A stretch of DNA of 36,893 bases from Streptomyces adustus (GTDB lineage: Bacteria; Actinomycetota; Actinomycetes; Streptomycetales; Streptomycetaceae), in the NCBI RefSeq assembly GCF_009377175.1, contig NZ_VJZD01000076.1, forward strand, positions 1 through 36,893, given 5' to 3'. Shown here in pieces: positions 25,300-33,429 of the stretch; within the stretch, counting starts at the first letter, position 1, and the number at the start of each line of letters is the position of its first letter. The position numbers and the translations under genes were made by a program. Under the pieces are notes generated by a model, which saw only the letters and a list, made by a program, of their open reading frames with translations, did no database searches and was not told the origin of the DNA.

Positions 25300-25536
25300 G
25301 TGGTTTTGGGGTTCTCGATCGCCCTGATCATCTTCAGCCTGCTGATGATGCTTCTGGTGCTGATGCACAAGGGGAAGGGCGGCGGCCTCTCCGACATGTT
25401 CGGTGGCGGCATGCAGTCGTCCGTCGGCGGCTCCTCGGTCGCCGAGCGCAACCTCGACCGCATCACCATCGTGATCGGTGTGCTGTGGTTCGCGTGCATC
25501 ATCGTGCTCAGCATCCTGATGAAGGGCAACAGCTGA
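25300..25536 (+). CDS. secG: Preprotein translocase subunit SecG
   Basis: 78 residues, two membrane helices (GFSIALIIFSLLMMLLVLMH and ITIVIGVLWFACIIVLSIL) joined by the conserved glycine-rich loop GKGGGLSDMFGGG. SecG is the small non-essential partner of SecYE that aids SecA-driven export. The GTG at 25300 is preceded by GAGGAAG at 25282-25288. Linkage of secG to gap-pgk-tpiA is common in actinobacteria and many Gram-positives, without a clear functional reason. Confidence 0.95.
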   Translation: MVLGFSIALIIFSLLMMLLVLMHKGKGGGLSDMFGGGMQSSVGGSSVAERNLDRITIVIGVLWFACIIVLSILMKGNS

Positions 25537-25572
25537 TCGACGGAGTGCGCGCGAGCGCATTTCGTGCGTAAC

Positions 25573-25617
25573 GCCCCATGTTCGGTACGCGCCGCTGAGC
25601 GCGGCCTATCATGGGGC
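25573..25617 (+). terminator. Terminator after secG
   Basis: GCCCCATG (25573-25580) pairs with CATGGGGC (25610-25617); inside, GCGC/GCGC can form a smaller stem. It lies 37 bases after secG. Confidence 0.5.
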
Positions 25618-25651
25618 TTGCGTCTGGGTGTGGGGGCGGTAACTCCAATCA

Positions 25652-25680
25652 CTGGACGCGCGTTGGGCCTTACGTAGACT
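25652..25680 (+). promoter_or_regulatory. Candidate promoter of the rbpA-like gene
   Basis: CTGGAC (25652-25657), a 17-base spacer and TAGACT (25675-25680) fit the vegetative Streptomyces pattern. Transcription would start near 25688, leaving a roughly 58-base leader. Confidence 0.45.
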
Positions 25681-25745
25681 GAGGCGCTCGCAGTGAAGCG
25701 AAACGCCGACTCGCTTCGCGGCACCATCACGCAGGGAGTTACACC

Positions 25746-26081
25746 GTGGCAAGTGGCAACGCGATCCGAGGAAGCCGGGTCGGGGCGGGGCCGATGGGCG
25801 AGGCCGAGCGCGGCGAGTCAGCGCCGCGGCTGCGCATCTCCTTCTGGTGCTCCAACGGGCACGAGACGCAGCCCAGCTTCGCCAGCGACGCACAGGTGCC
25901 CGACAACTGGGACTGCCCGCGCTGCGGCTTCCCGGCCGGCCAGGACCGGGACAACCCCCCGGACCCGCCGCGCACCGAGCCCTACAAGACGCACCTGGCG
26001 TATGTGCGGGAGCGGCGCAGCGACGCGGACGGCGAGGCGATCCTCGCCGAGGCGCTCGCCAAACTGCGGGGCGAGATCTGA
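25746..26081 (+). CDS. rbpA: RbpA-family RNA polymerase-binding protein (paralogue)
   Basis: 111 residues. RbpA is an actinobacterial protein that binds RNA polymerase and principal sigma factor, stabilises the open complex and lowers rifampicin sensitivity. The family pattern is present: N-terminal AIRGSRVGAG, a small zinc domain with FWCSNGHETQPSF and WDCPRCGFPAG (Cys, His, Cys, Cys), the basic linker RTEPYKTHLAYVRERR and a sigma-binding C-terminal helix. It differs clearly from the main S. coelicolor RbpA as I remember it (for example SNGH for EKGH, and an extra N-terminal Gly/Glu stretch), so this is probably the paralogue; its own role is inferred. GTG 25746 has GGGAG 12 bases upstream. 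Confidence 0.85.
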   Translation: MASGNAIRGSRVGAGPMGEAERGESAPRLRISFWCSNGHETQPSFASDAQVPDNWDCPRCGFPAGQDRDNPPDPPRTEPYKTHLAYVRERRSDADGEAILAEALAKLRGEI

Positions 26082-26086
26082 CGACC

Positions 26087-26124
26087 GGGTCCGGCCGGAC
26101 ATCGCAAGGTGTCCTGCCGGACCC
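26087..26124 (+). terminator. Terminator after the rbpA-like gene
   Basis: GGGTCCGGCCGGACA (26087-26101) pairs with TGTCCTGCCGGACCC (26110-26124), with one mismatch in 15 and an eight-base loop, six bases past the stop. Confidence 0.75.
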
Positions 26125-26129
26125 GATGT

Positions 26130-26167
26130 CGTCTCCGCCCGGTCGTCTCCGCCCGGTCGTCTCGGCC
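26130..26167 (+). repeat. Short tandem repeat, 14-bp unit
   Basis: CGTCTCCGCCCGGT occurs twice in tandem (26130-26143, 26144-26157) followed by a partial third copy. It is non-coding, between the rbpA-like terminator and pgi. Confidence 0.6.
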
Positions 26168-26244
26168 TTGTCTTCTTCACCTTGCCTTCTCCGTCCGTCT
26201 TCGCACCGTGCTGACACCAACACGTCAGCCGGACGTACCTGTAG

Positions 26245-26274
26245 TTGCGCCGCCGCTCGACTGATCAATTAGGT
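26245..26274 (+). promoter_or_regulatory. Weak promoter candidate for pgi
   Basis: TTGCGC (26245-26250), an 18-base spacer and TTAGGT (26269-26274). The -35 is poor; the position, 63 bases before the pgi start, is reasonable. Confidence 0.3.
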
Positions 26275-26336
26275 TGGGAGCGGCAGCGGGGCAAGGTACG
26301 CAGCGGGACAGGCAGGAAAGAAGGCTGAAGTCGGAT

Positions 26337-27986
26337 ATGAACGCAGACGGCCGTTCCAGGCTCAATCAGACGCCCGAGTGGACCGCTCTGGCCAAGCACC
26401 GCGAGGAGCTCGCCGACACCGGTCTGCGGGATCTGTTCGCCGGTGATCCCGGCCGGGGCAGCGGATACACGCTCCAGGTCGGTGACCTGTACATCGACTA
26501 CTCCAAGCACCTCGTCACCGACGAGACGCTGCGGCTGCTGCGCGAGCTGGCCGTCGCCACCGACGTGTTCGGGCTGCGCGACGCGATGTTCCGCGGCGAG
26601 AAGATCAACACCACCGAGGGCCGGGCCGTGCTGCACACGGCGCTGCGCGCCCCGCGGGACGCGGTGGTCGAGGTCGACGGCGAGAACGTGGTGCCCGGTG
26701 TGCACGCGGTCCTCGACCGGATGGCCGCCTTCGCCGACCGGATCCGCTCGGGCGAGTGGACCGGCCACACCGGCCGCCGCATCAGGAACGTCGTCAACGT
26801 CGGCATCGGCGGCTCCGACCTCGGCCCGGCGATGGCGTACGAGGTGCTGCGCGCCTTCACCGACCGCGCGCTGACCGTCCGCTTCGTCTCCAACGTCGAC
26901 GGCGCCGACCTGCACGAGGCCGTCCACGACCTCGACCCGGCGGAGACGCTGTTCATCGTCGCGTCGAAGACGTTCACCACCATCGAGACCATCACCAACG
27001 CCACCTCCGCCCGCGACTGGCTGCTGAGCGGCCTGGGCGGCGAGGAGAAGGCGGTCGCCAAGCACTTCGTGGCGCTGTCGACGAACGCCGGGAAGGTGTC
27101 CGAGTTCGGCATCGACACGGCCAACATGTTCGAGTTCTGGGACTGGGTCGGCGGCCGCTACTCCTTCGACTCGGCGATCGGTCTCTCCCTGATGATCGCC
27201 GTCGGCCCGGACCGCTTCCGCGAGATGCTCGACGGCTTCCACCTCGTCGACGAGCACTTCCGCACCGCCCCCGCCGAGGCCAACGCCCCGCTGCTGCTGG
27301 GCCTGCTGGGCATCTGGTACGGCAACTTCCACGACGCCCAGTCGCACGCGGTGCTGCCCTACTCGCACTACCTCTCCAAGTTCACCGCCTATCTCCAGCA
27401 GTTGGACATGGAGTCCAACGGCAAGTCGGTGGACCGCGACGGCAACCCGGTCGACTGGCAGACCGGACCGGTCGTCTGGGGCACCCCCGGCACCAACGGC
27501 CAGCACGCCTACTACCAGTTGATCCACCAGGGCACCAAGCTCATCCCCGCGGACTTCATCGGCTTCGCCGAGCCGGTCGGCGAACTGAGCGACGAACTCG
27601 AGGCCCAGCACGATCTGTTGATGGCCAACTTCTTCGCCCAGACCCAGGCGCTGGCCTTCGGCAAGACGCCGGAGGAGGTCCGCGCGGAGGGCGTGCCCGA
27701 GGAGCTGGTGGCGCACAAGACGTTCCGCGGCAACCACCCCACCACCACGATCCTGGCGCGCGAGCTGACCCCTTCCGTCCTCGGTCAGCTGATCGCGCTC
27801 TACGAGCACAAGGTGTTCGTCCAGGGCGCGGTGTGGAACATCGACTCCTTCGACCAGTGGGGCGTGGAGCTCGGCAAGGTCCTCGCCAAGCGGATCGAAC
27901 CGGCCCTGACCGAGGGCGCCGAGGTGCCCGGCCTCGACCCCTCCACCACCGCCCTCGTCGCCACCTACCGCACTCTCAGGAAGTGA
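26337..27986 (+). CDS. pgi: Glucose-6-phosphate isomerase
   Basis: 549 residues, the same length as the E. coli enzyme. Interconverts glucose-6-phosphate and fructose-6-phosphate. Seen: NVGIGGSDLGPAMAYEVL near residue 155; ASKTFTTIETITNA near residue 208; the first signature GGRYSFDSAIGLSLMIAVG near 273; the catalytic Glu in MESNGKSV; GTNGQHAYYQLIHQGT with the ring-opening His; and the second signature VWNIDSFDQWGVELGK with the conserved Lys. ATG 26337 gives the canonical N-terminus; an in-frame ATG at 26274 adds 21 residues of no family resemblance. gnd starts six bases after the stop, so pgi and gnd form an operon. Confidence 0.96.
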   Translation: MNADGRSRLNQTPEWTALAKHREELADTGLRDLFAGDPGRGSGYTLQVGDLYIDYSKHLVTDETLRLLRELAVATDVFGLRDAMFRGEKINTTEGRAVLHTALRAPRDAVVEVDGENVVPGVHAVLDRMAAFADRIRSGEWTGHTGRRIRNVVNVGIGGSDLGPAMAYEVLRAFTDRALTVRFVSNVDGADLHEAVHDLDPAETLFIVASKTFTTIETITNATSARDWLLSGLGGEEKAVAKHFVALSTNAGKVSEFGIDTANMFEFWDWVGGRYSFDSAIGLSLMIAVGPDRFREMLDGFHLVDEHFRTAPAEANAPLLLGLLGIWYGNFHDAQSHAVLPYSHYLSKFTAYLQQLDMESNGKSVDRDGNPVDWQTGPVVWGTPGTNGQHAYYQLIHQGTKLIPADFIGFAEPVGELSDELEAQHDLLMANFFAQTQALAFGKTPEEVRAEGVPEELVAHKTFRGNHPTTTILARELTPSVLGQLIALYEHKVFVQGAVWNIDSFDQWGVELGKVLAKRIEPALTEGAEVPGLDPSTTALVATYRTLRK

Positions 27987-27992
27987 ACTGAC

Positions 27993-28871
27993 ATGCAGCT
28001 CGGTCTCATCGGTCTCGGCAAGATGGGCGGCAACATGCGCGAGCGGATCCGCCGCGCCGGCCACACCGTCATCGGCTACGACCGCAACCCCGACGTCTCC
28101 GACGCGAGCAGCCTGGCCGAGATGGTCGCCGGGCTCCAGGCGCCGCGCATCGTCTGGGTGATGGTCCCGGCCGGCGCCGCCACCCAGTCGGTCGTCGATG
28201 AGCTCGGCGGTCTGCTGGAGGCCGGCGACACGGTCGTCGACGGCGGCAACTCCCGCTGGACGGACGACGAGAAGCACGCCCGCGAGCTCGGCGCCAAGGG
28301 CATCGGTTTCGTCGACGCGGGCGTCTCCGGCGGCGTGTGGGGCCTGGAGAACGGCTACGCCCTGATGGTCGGCGGCGAGAAGGAGCACGTGGACCGGCTC
28401 CAGCCGATCTTCGAGGCGCTCAAGCCCGAGGGCCCGTACGGCTATGTCCACGCGGGCAAGGTGGGCGCCGGCCACTTCTCCAAGATGGTCCACAACGGCA
28501 TCGAGTACGCCATGATGCAGGCCTACGCCGAGGGCTGGGAGCTGCTGGAGAAGGTCGACTCCGTCACGGACGTGCGCGAGGTCTTCCGCTCCTGGCAGGA
28601 CGGCACGGTCATCCGCTCCTGGCTGCTGGACCTCGCGGTGAACGCGCTCGACGAGGACGAGCACCTCGAGAAGCTGCGCGGCTACGCGGAGGACTCCGGC
28701 GAGGGCCGCTGGACCGTCGAGGCGGCCATCGACAACGCGGTGCCGCTGCCCGCGATCACGGCGTCGCTGTTCGCCCGGTTCGCCTCCCGCCAGGAGGACT
28801 CGCCGCAGATGAAGATGATCGCCGCGCTGCGCAACCAGTTCGGCGGCCACGCGGTCGAGTCGGCGAAGTAG
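27993..28871 (+). CDS. gnd: 6-phosphogluconate dehydrogenase, short (NAD-type) form
   Basis: 292 residues, far shorter than the 470-residue NADP-dependent enzyme; this is the compact GntZ/YqeC-like form. Converts 6-phosphogluconate to ribulose-5-phosphate and CO2. Seen: GLGKMGGNM dinucleotide loop; Asp30 at the end of strand 2 (IGYDRNPD), which favours NAD+ over NADP+ by analogy with other Rossmann enzymes; VVDGGNSRW; FVDAGVSGGVWGLENGYALM; and the catalytic KMVHNGIEYAMMQ with Lys, His and Asn. It is in tight operon with pgi. zwf, opcA and pgl are not in this window. Confidence 0.92.
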   Translation: MQLGLIGLGKMGGNMRERIRRAGHTVIGYDRNPDVSDASSLAEMVAGLQAPRIVWVMVPAGAATQSVVDELGGLLEAGDTVVDGGNSRWTDDEKHARELGAKGIGFVDAGVSGGVWGLENGYALMVGGEKEHVDRLQPIFEALKPEGPYGYVHAGKVGAGHFSKMVHNGIEYAMMQAYAEGWELLEKVDSVTDVREVFRSWQDGTVIRSWLLDLAVNALDEDEHLEKLRGYAEDSGEGRWTVEAAIDNAVPLPAITASLFARFASRQEDSPQMKMIAALRNQFGGHAVESAK

Positions 28872-28917
28872 GTCCGCCTGCGGCGGAGTGCCGCAGCCGG
28901 CCCCTGCGGATGCCCGC

Positions 28918-28950
28918 GGGCCCGGTCCGTTCGGTGAACGGGCCGGGCCC
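28918..28950 (+). terminator. Terminator after gnd
   Basis: GGGCCCGGTCCGTTC (28918-28932) pairs with GAACGGGCCGGGCCC (28936-28950), 15 base pairs with one G-U and a three-base loop, 47 bases past the stop. Confidence 0.85.
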
Positions 28951-28963
28951 GTACCGTAGTTGG

Positions 28964-28992
28964 TTGACACCCGGCAGTCGGCACGTCAGAGT
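28964..28992 (+). promoter_or_regulatory. Promoter positioned for a leaderless transcript
   Basis: TTGACA (28964-28969) is a perfect -35; after 17 bases CAGAGT (28987-28992) is a near-consensus -10. The start site would fall at about 28999-29001, on the ATG of the next gene, which has no Shine-Dalgarno sequence. Confidence 0.6.
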
Positions 28993-29000
28993 CCCCGCTG

Positions 29001-30464
29001 ATGGAGACCAGTGAACTGACCGCGGCGGAACGACGGGTGTGGCAGGCGTTCGCCCGCGGCGAGCCGGTGGACTTCCGGGCCACGCCGGACGAGGACGCGG
29101 CGAACGGGGACGGCTGGGGACCGGAACGCACCCTGCGGGCCGCGGCCCTCAAGGCACTGCTGGTCCGCGCGCCGCGGGAGGAGGGGGAGATACCGTCCCT
29201 CAAGGTCTCCGGCGCCCGGATCACCGGGGCGCTGAACCTGACGTACGCGGTGATCGACCACCCGGTGCGGCTCACCCACTGCCACTTCGCCGAGGTCCCC
29301 GACCTCTACGGCAGCCGGCTGCGCCAGCTCAGCCTGCGCGGCTCGGTCCTGCCCGGACTGAGCCTGGGCAGTACCCGCGTCGACGGTGTGCTGCGGCTGA
29401 CGGACTGCCGGCTGCACGGACCGCTGCGCCTGGGCGGTGCCCAGATAGCGGCGGCCCTGTTCCTGGAGCGGGCCGAACTCGCCGCGCGGGAGGGCACGGA
29501 ACCGGTGCTCCAGCTCAACCAGTCGGTGATCGGGGACGATCTGTGGGCCCCCGGACTGCACGTCCGGGGCGGAGCCCACCTCGACGGCGCCAAGGTCGAC
29601 GGATCGGTCACCCTCGAAGGCGCCGTGTTCGACAACCCCGGCGGCACCGCCCTGAGCGCGCAGACGCTGGACGTCCACGCCGACATCCGGGCCAGACGGC
29701 TGCGCGCCCGCGGCACGGTGGACCTGCGCGGCGCCCGTATCGTCGGCCGCGTCGACCTGACCCGGGCCGACCTGGCCACCCCGGGCGGCACCGCCCTGCG
29801 GGCCAGCAGCTGTGCCATCGGGGAACTGTGGCTCCACCGGTGCGCGCCGATCGAGGGCATCCTCCATCTGCGCCGCTCCCACATCGAGGTCCTGAGCTTC
29901 GAACCGGAATCCGTGCCGGGCGAGGTGCTCCTGAACAATCTCACCTACGGCGCCCTCACCCCGCACGAACCGGCCGAGCGCCGGCTGCCCCTGCTGGAGC
30001 GCGACGCGGACGGCTATGTCCCCCACGCCTACGAGCAGTTGACGGCCGCCTACCGCCGCCTCGGCGACGACCACGCGGCCCGGCTCGTACAGCTCGCCAA
30101 GCAGCGCCGCCTGCGCGGCACCCGCGCCTTCCACGGCCGGCTGTGGGGGTACGTCCAGGACGCCACCGTGGGCTACGGCTTCCACCCGCTGCGCGCCGCC
30201 GTATGGCTGCTGTCGCTGCTGGCGGCCGGCTCCCTCGCGTACGGACTGCACCATCCGCGCCCGCTCAAGGCGTCCGAGGCGCCGCACTTCAGCCCGGTGT
30301 TCTACACGCTCGACCTGCTGCTCCCGGTGATCTCCTTCGGGCAGGAGGACGCGTTCGCACCGGACGGCTGGTACCAGACGCTGTCGTACGCCCTGGTCAT
30401 CGCCGGCTGGGTGCTGGCCACCACGGTGTTCGCCGGGGTGAGCCGGACCGTCAGCCGCCAGTGA
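29001..30464 (+). CDS. Beta-helix-like membrane protein with channel-like C-terminus
   Basis: 487 residues. Residues about 55-330 read as an irregular right-handed beta-helix resembling pentapeptide-repeat or bactofilin-type folds (SGARITGALNLTYAVIDHPV, then LRGSVLPGLSLGSTRVDGVL and more turns), after a short helical head. The C-terminal quarter has a membrane helix (RAAVWLLSLLAAGSLAYGL, about 395-415), a re-entrant-like segment FYTLDLLLPVISFGQEDAF, and a final helix (YALVIAGWVLATTVFAGV, about 463-480). The arrangement recalls pentapeptide proteins fused to two-helix ion-channel modules, but there is no TVGYG filter in the loop. Similar Streptomyces proteins are often named 'oxidoreductase' without visible support. 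Its 3' end overlaps the convergent dehydratase gene by 14 bases. Confidence 0.75.
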   Translation: METSELTAAERRVWQAFARGEPVDFRATPDEDAANGDGWGPERTLRAAALKALLVRAPREEGEIPSLKVSGARITGALNLTYAVIDHPVRLTHCHFAEVPDLYGSRLRQLSLRGSVLPGLSLGSTRVDGVLRLTDCRLHGPLRLGGAQIAAALFLERAELAAREGTEPVLQLNQSVIGDDLWAPGLHVRGGAHLDGAKVDGSVTLEGAVFDNPGGTALSAQTLDVHADIRARRLRARGTVDLRGARIVGRVDLTRADLATPGGTALRASSCAIGELWLHRCAPIEGILHLRRSHIEVLSFEPESVPGEVLLNNLTYGALTPHEPAERRLPLLERDADGYVPHAYEQLTAAYRRLGDDHAARLVQLAKQRRLRGTRAFHGRLWGYVQDATVGYGFHPLRAAVWLLSLLAAGSLAYGLHHPRPLKASEAPHFSPVFYTLDLLLPVISFGQEDAFAPDGWYQTLSYALVIAGWVLATTVFAGVSRTVSRQ

Positions 30465-32247
30465 GCCGCCGTGCCGCGTGCTGCGCGGCCAGCCGCACCG
30501 GGGCGTTCTGGGCTCCGTAACCGCGGTAGCCGCCGTCGCGCTGGACCAGTTCGAAGAAGACGCGTCCTACGGTGTGGGTGTAGCAGTGGCGGAACACGCC
30601 GTGCTCGTCGCGGTCGTAGAGGATGCCCAGCTCGCGATAGGTGTCGAGGTCCTCGTCGGACAGGTCGTACCGGGCGGCCAGGTCCTCGTAGTAGTTCGCG
30701 GGGACGGGCAGCAGGCGGCCGCCGGCCGCGCGGAAGCGGCGGGCGCCGGCGACCAGGTCGGGGGTGGCCAGCGCGATGTGCTGGGCGCGGGCCTCGTCCC
30801 GCGCGGGGGCCGGTCCCACGGCGAGGGCGATACGGACGCTGCCGTCGGGGCTGGTGACGGCGCGGCTGCGGAAGAGGCCGTAGGGGTCGGCGACGTCGAC
30901 GCTGTCCTGTGCCCGGAGGCCGAGGACGCTGCGGTGGAAGAGGGCCGCCTCGTCGAAGTGGTGCCAGGGCTGGGTGAGGGCGAGGTGATCGACGCGGGTG
31001 ACGCCGATACCCGTCGCCCGCTCTCCGGTGTCCGCGAAGTCGGCCCGCCAGTCAGGCAGTTCGGGACGCCCGGTCGCGCAGAAGAACAACTCCGTGCCGT
31101 CCGGGGCGGCGACCGCGTCGAGCGGGGCGTCGTGCGGGCCGCGGCGGCGGGGCAGCACGGGCGCGAGCAGGGCCTCGGCGCGCCGGGCGGCACCGGCCGG
31201 GTCGGGCGACTCCAGGCCGATCGCGGCGAGCACGGTGCCGTCGCGGCGGACGGCCGGCCCGGTGTTGACCAGGAGACGGGCCTCGCCCTGCTGCCACAGG
31301 TCGACGGGTTTGCCGCGATGCCGGGCGGTGCGCGCGAAACCGAGGGCGCCGAGCAGCGCCGCGACCGGTTCGGCGTCCGGGGTGAGCAGTTCGGCGAACG
31401 CGACCCCGGTGGGCACGACCGGGGCGGGCGGGGTGCTCAGCCCGACGGACTCCTGGAGGACCCGCAGGGAGCGCTGGGCGTCCACCGCCGTCGGGCCCGC
31501 GTCGGCCTGCCGGAAGACGTCGTTGAAGACCTCCAGCGAGAGCGGGCCGTCGTAGCCGGTGCGCAGGACGTGCCGGACGAGCCCGGCGACGTCGAAGCCG
31601 CCCTGGCCCGGGAAGCAGCGGTAATGACGGCTCCATTGCAGGACGTCCATGGCCAGGAGCGGGGCGTCGGCGAGCTGGAGGAAGAAGATCTTCTCGCCGG
31701 GGATGCTCTCGATGCCCTTCGGATCGGAGCCCCGGGACAGGATGTGGAAGCTGTCCAGACAGGTCCCCAGGGCCGGGTGCCCGGCCGCCTCGACGATGCG
31801 CCAGGCATGGTCGTACGTGCTGACGTGCCGTCCCCAGGCGAGCGCCTCGTAGGCGACGCGGACGCCGAAGTCCTGGGCGAGGTCGGCGAGTCGGCCGAGC
31901 TGGGCGGCGGCGAGGTCGTCGTCGTCCTCGGCGCGGGGCGAGACACTGGAGCAGACGAGGACCGTGTCGGTGCCGAGCCTGCGCATCAGCTCGAACTTGT
32001 GCCGGGCACGGCGCAGATTGCGGGCGAACTCGTCCTCGGGCACGCCCTCGATGTCGCGCATCGGCTGGTAGAGGTCGACGGTGAGGCCGAGGTCGGCGCA
32101 GCGGGTGCGGATCTCCTCGGGGGTGAGGGGGCTGGCGAGCAGGTCGTTCTCGAAGATCTCGACGCCGTCGAAGCCGGCGCGGGCGGCGGCCGTGAGCTTC
32201 TCGGTGAGGGATCCGCTGAGGGAGACGGTGGCTATGGACGTACGCAC
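30451..32247 (-). CDS. quiC: Fused 3-dehydroshikimate dehydratase / HPPD-like protein (QuiC1 type)
   Basis: 598 residues. The N-terminal half is a xylose-isomerase-like TIM barrel with the metal ligands of 3-dehydroshikimate dehydratase, which makes protocatechuate: Glu134 (YEALAWG), Asp165 (CLDSFHI), Gln191 (FLQLADAP) and Glu239 (SLEVFND). After a linker at about 275 comes a vicinal-oxygen-chelate half like 4-hydroxyphenylpyruvate dioxygenase, with a complete 2-His-1-Glu set: His421 (VDHLALTQP), His490 (AQHIALATPD), Glu566 (FFELVQRDGG). In Pseudomonas QuiC1 this half is retained, though its own activity is unclear. GTG 32247 is preceded by GGGAGG. It follows the shikimate-dehydrogenase gene by 21 bases. 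Confidence 0.92.
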   Translation of the reverse strand: MRTSIATVSLSGSLTEKLTAAARAGFDGVEIFENDLLASPLTPEEIRTRCADLGLTVDLYQPMRDIEGVPEDEFARNLRRARHKFELMRRLGTDTVLVCSSVSPRAEDDDDLAAAQLGRLADLAQDFGVRVAYEALAWGRHVSTYDHAWRIVEAAGHPALGTCLDSFHILSRGSDPKGIESIPGEKIFFLQLADAPLLAMDVLQWSRHYRCFPGQGGFDVAGLVRHVLRTGYDGPLSLEVFNDVFRQADAGPTAVDAQRSLRVLQESVGLSTPPAPVVPTGVAFAELLTPDAEPVAALLGALGFARTARHRGKPVDLWQQGEARLLVNTGPAVRRDGTVLAAIGLESPDPAGAARRAEALLAPVLPRRRGPHDAPLDAVAAPDGTELFFCATGRPELPDWRADFADTGERATGIGVTRVDHLALTQPWHHFDEAALFHRSVLGLRAQDSVDVADPYGLFRSRAVTSPDGSVRIALAVGPAPARDEARAQHIALATPDLVAGARRFRAAGGRLLPVPANYYEDLAARYDLSDEDLDTYRELGILYDRDEHGVFRHCYTHTVGRVFFELVQRDGGYRGYGAQNAPVRLAAQHAARRLTGG

Positions 32248-32268
32248 GGCGGTACCTCCCTCTGCTGT

Positions 32269-33267
32269 CTACTTGGGGAGCCGCACGCTCGCGGTCCGCA
32301 CGGCCGCCGGGTTCGCGCCGATCGCGACACCGACACCCGGACCCGAACCGGCACCGGCACCGGCACCGGCACCGGACAGGGCGTCCGCTCCGGCTCCGGC
32401 CAGTTCCGCGATGTCCGCGAGCATCCGCGCGCTGTCGGGTTCCCGTCCGGTGAACAGCCGGAAGGCGTCCACGGCCTGGAAGGCGGCCATCCCGGCCCCG
32501 TCGAGGGTCTGGCAGCCGAGCGCGCGGGCGGTGCGCAGCAACTCGGTGTCCACCGGGCGGTAGACCACCTCGGCCACCCAGAAGCCGGGGCGCAGGAGCG
32601 CGGCGGGAAAGGGCAGACCGGGGTGGGCGGCCATGCCGGTGGGGGTCGCGTGGACGACGCCGTCGGCCCGGGCGAGCAGGTCCGGCAGCCGGTCCGGGGT
32701 GGCGGAGACGGCCCGGCCGGGGCCGAAGTGGCGGTCGAGGGAGTCGGCGAGGGCGGCCGACCGCTCGGGCAGGGCGTCGACGACCGTGACCCGTCCGGCG
32801 CCGAGGGTGAGGGTGGCGTGCGCGACGGCGGCGCCCGCGCCCCCGGCGCCCAGCTGTACGACCCGCTCCAGCGCGACGTCGGGCAGTCCGCGCGCGAAGG
32901 ACGCGGCGAAGCCGGTGACGTCGGTGTTGTGGCCCACCGCGCGGCCGTCCTCGAAGACGACGGTGTTGACCGCGCCGAGCGCCTCGGCCTGCGGGGCGAG
33001 CGCGTCGAGGTGGGGGATGACGAGCTGCTTGCACGGGTGGGTGATGTTCAGCCCGTCGAAGCCCAGGTCGCGGGCCGCGCGCAGCAGCTCGCCCACCGCC
33101 TCGGGGGGCGCCCCCAGGGTGTCGATGTCGATCAGCCGGTACAGGTAGCGCAGTCCCTGCCGGTCGGCCTCGCGCTCGTGCAGGGCGGGGCTGAGCGAGG
33201 GGCCGATGCCGGAACCGATCAGTCCGACGAGATACGAGTCCTTCGAGTCCTTGGAATCCTTGGTCAC
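32269..33267 (-). CDS. NAD-type shikimate/quinate dehydrogenase
   Basis: 332 residues of the AroE superfamily. Seen: substrate serines Ser24/Ser26 in GIGPSLSPALHE; catalytic Lys80 in GLNITHPCKQ and Asp116 in GHNTDVTGF; dinucleotide loop GAGGAGAAVAH; and Asp164 at the end of the next strand (TVVDALPERS), where NADP-using biosynthetic AroE has Asn-Arg-Thr. An acid there indicates NAD+ and a catabolic direction (shikimate or quinate to the 3-dehydro product), as in corynebacterial QsuD. GTG 33267 has a full AGGAGG. The N-terminus carries KDS repeats and the C-terminal tail an Ala-Gly run of simple DNA repeats. First gene of the operon with the dehydratase; divergent from tetR. Confidence 0.9.
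   Translation of the reverse strand: MTKDSKDSKDSYLVGLIGSGIGPSLSPALHEREADRQGLRYLYRLIDIDTLGAPPEAVGELLRAARDLGFDGLNITHPCKQLVIPHLDALAPQAEALGAVNTVVFEDGRAVGHNTDVTGFAASFARGLPDVALERVVQLGAGGAGAAVAHATLTLGAGRVTVVDALPERSAALADSLDRHFGPGRAVSATPDRLPDLLARADGVVHATPTGMAAHPGLPFPAALLRPGFWVAEVVYRPVDTELLRTARALGCQTLDGAGMAAFQAVDAFRLFTGREPDSARMLADIAELAGAGADALSGAGAGAGAGSGPGVGVAIGANPAAVRTASVRLPK
32347..32375. repeat. Hexanucleotide repeat (ACCGGC)n in the dehydrogenase 3' end
   Basis: Four full and one partial copy of ACCGGC. On the coding strand it gives an Ala/Gly alternation (AGAGAGAG) in the C-terminal tail. Units of six keep the frame. Confidence 0.85.
33236..33262. repeat. 9-bp tandem repeat encoding KDS x3 at the dehydrogenase N-terminus
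   Basis: GAGTCCTTC, GAGTCCTTG and GAATCCTTG in tandem, directly after the GTG start on the minus strand. They encode Lys-Asp-Ser three times. Confidence 0.8.
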
Positions 33268-33313
33268 GGCGGACCTCCTGAACGGCTGCGGGTCACGAGA
33301 AGCTGACGCTAAT

Positions 33314-33332
33314 GTACGAACTAGTACGTTAC
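33314..33332. promoter_or_regulatory. Candidate TetR operator between dehydrogenase and tetR
   Basis: GTACGAACTAGTACGTTAC is an imperfect palindrome centred on ACTAGT (33320-33325), with ACG/CGT outer arms and a GTACG direct repeat. It lies between divergent start codons, 47 and 98 bases away, where a local TetR repressor would bind. Confidence 0.55.
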
Positions 33333-33429
33333 CTATATCAGCCGGAGGAGATCCCGGGAAGACCCCTGAGGCGGCGCCGGGGACTGCTTCTAGAATCACC
33401 GGCACTGGCCCTACGCCCGAAGGAACCCG

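Noticed and set aside
26265..28970. 901-codon minus-strand frame opposite pgi-gnd
   Set aside because: Same mirror-frame artefact; crosses gene boundaries and shows low-complexity residues.
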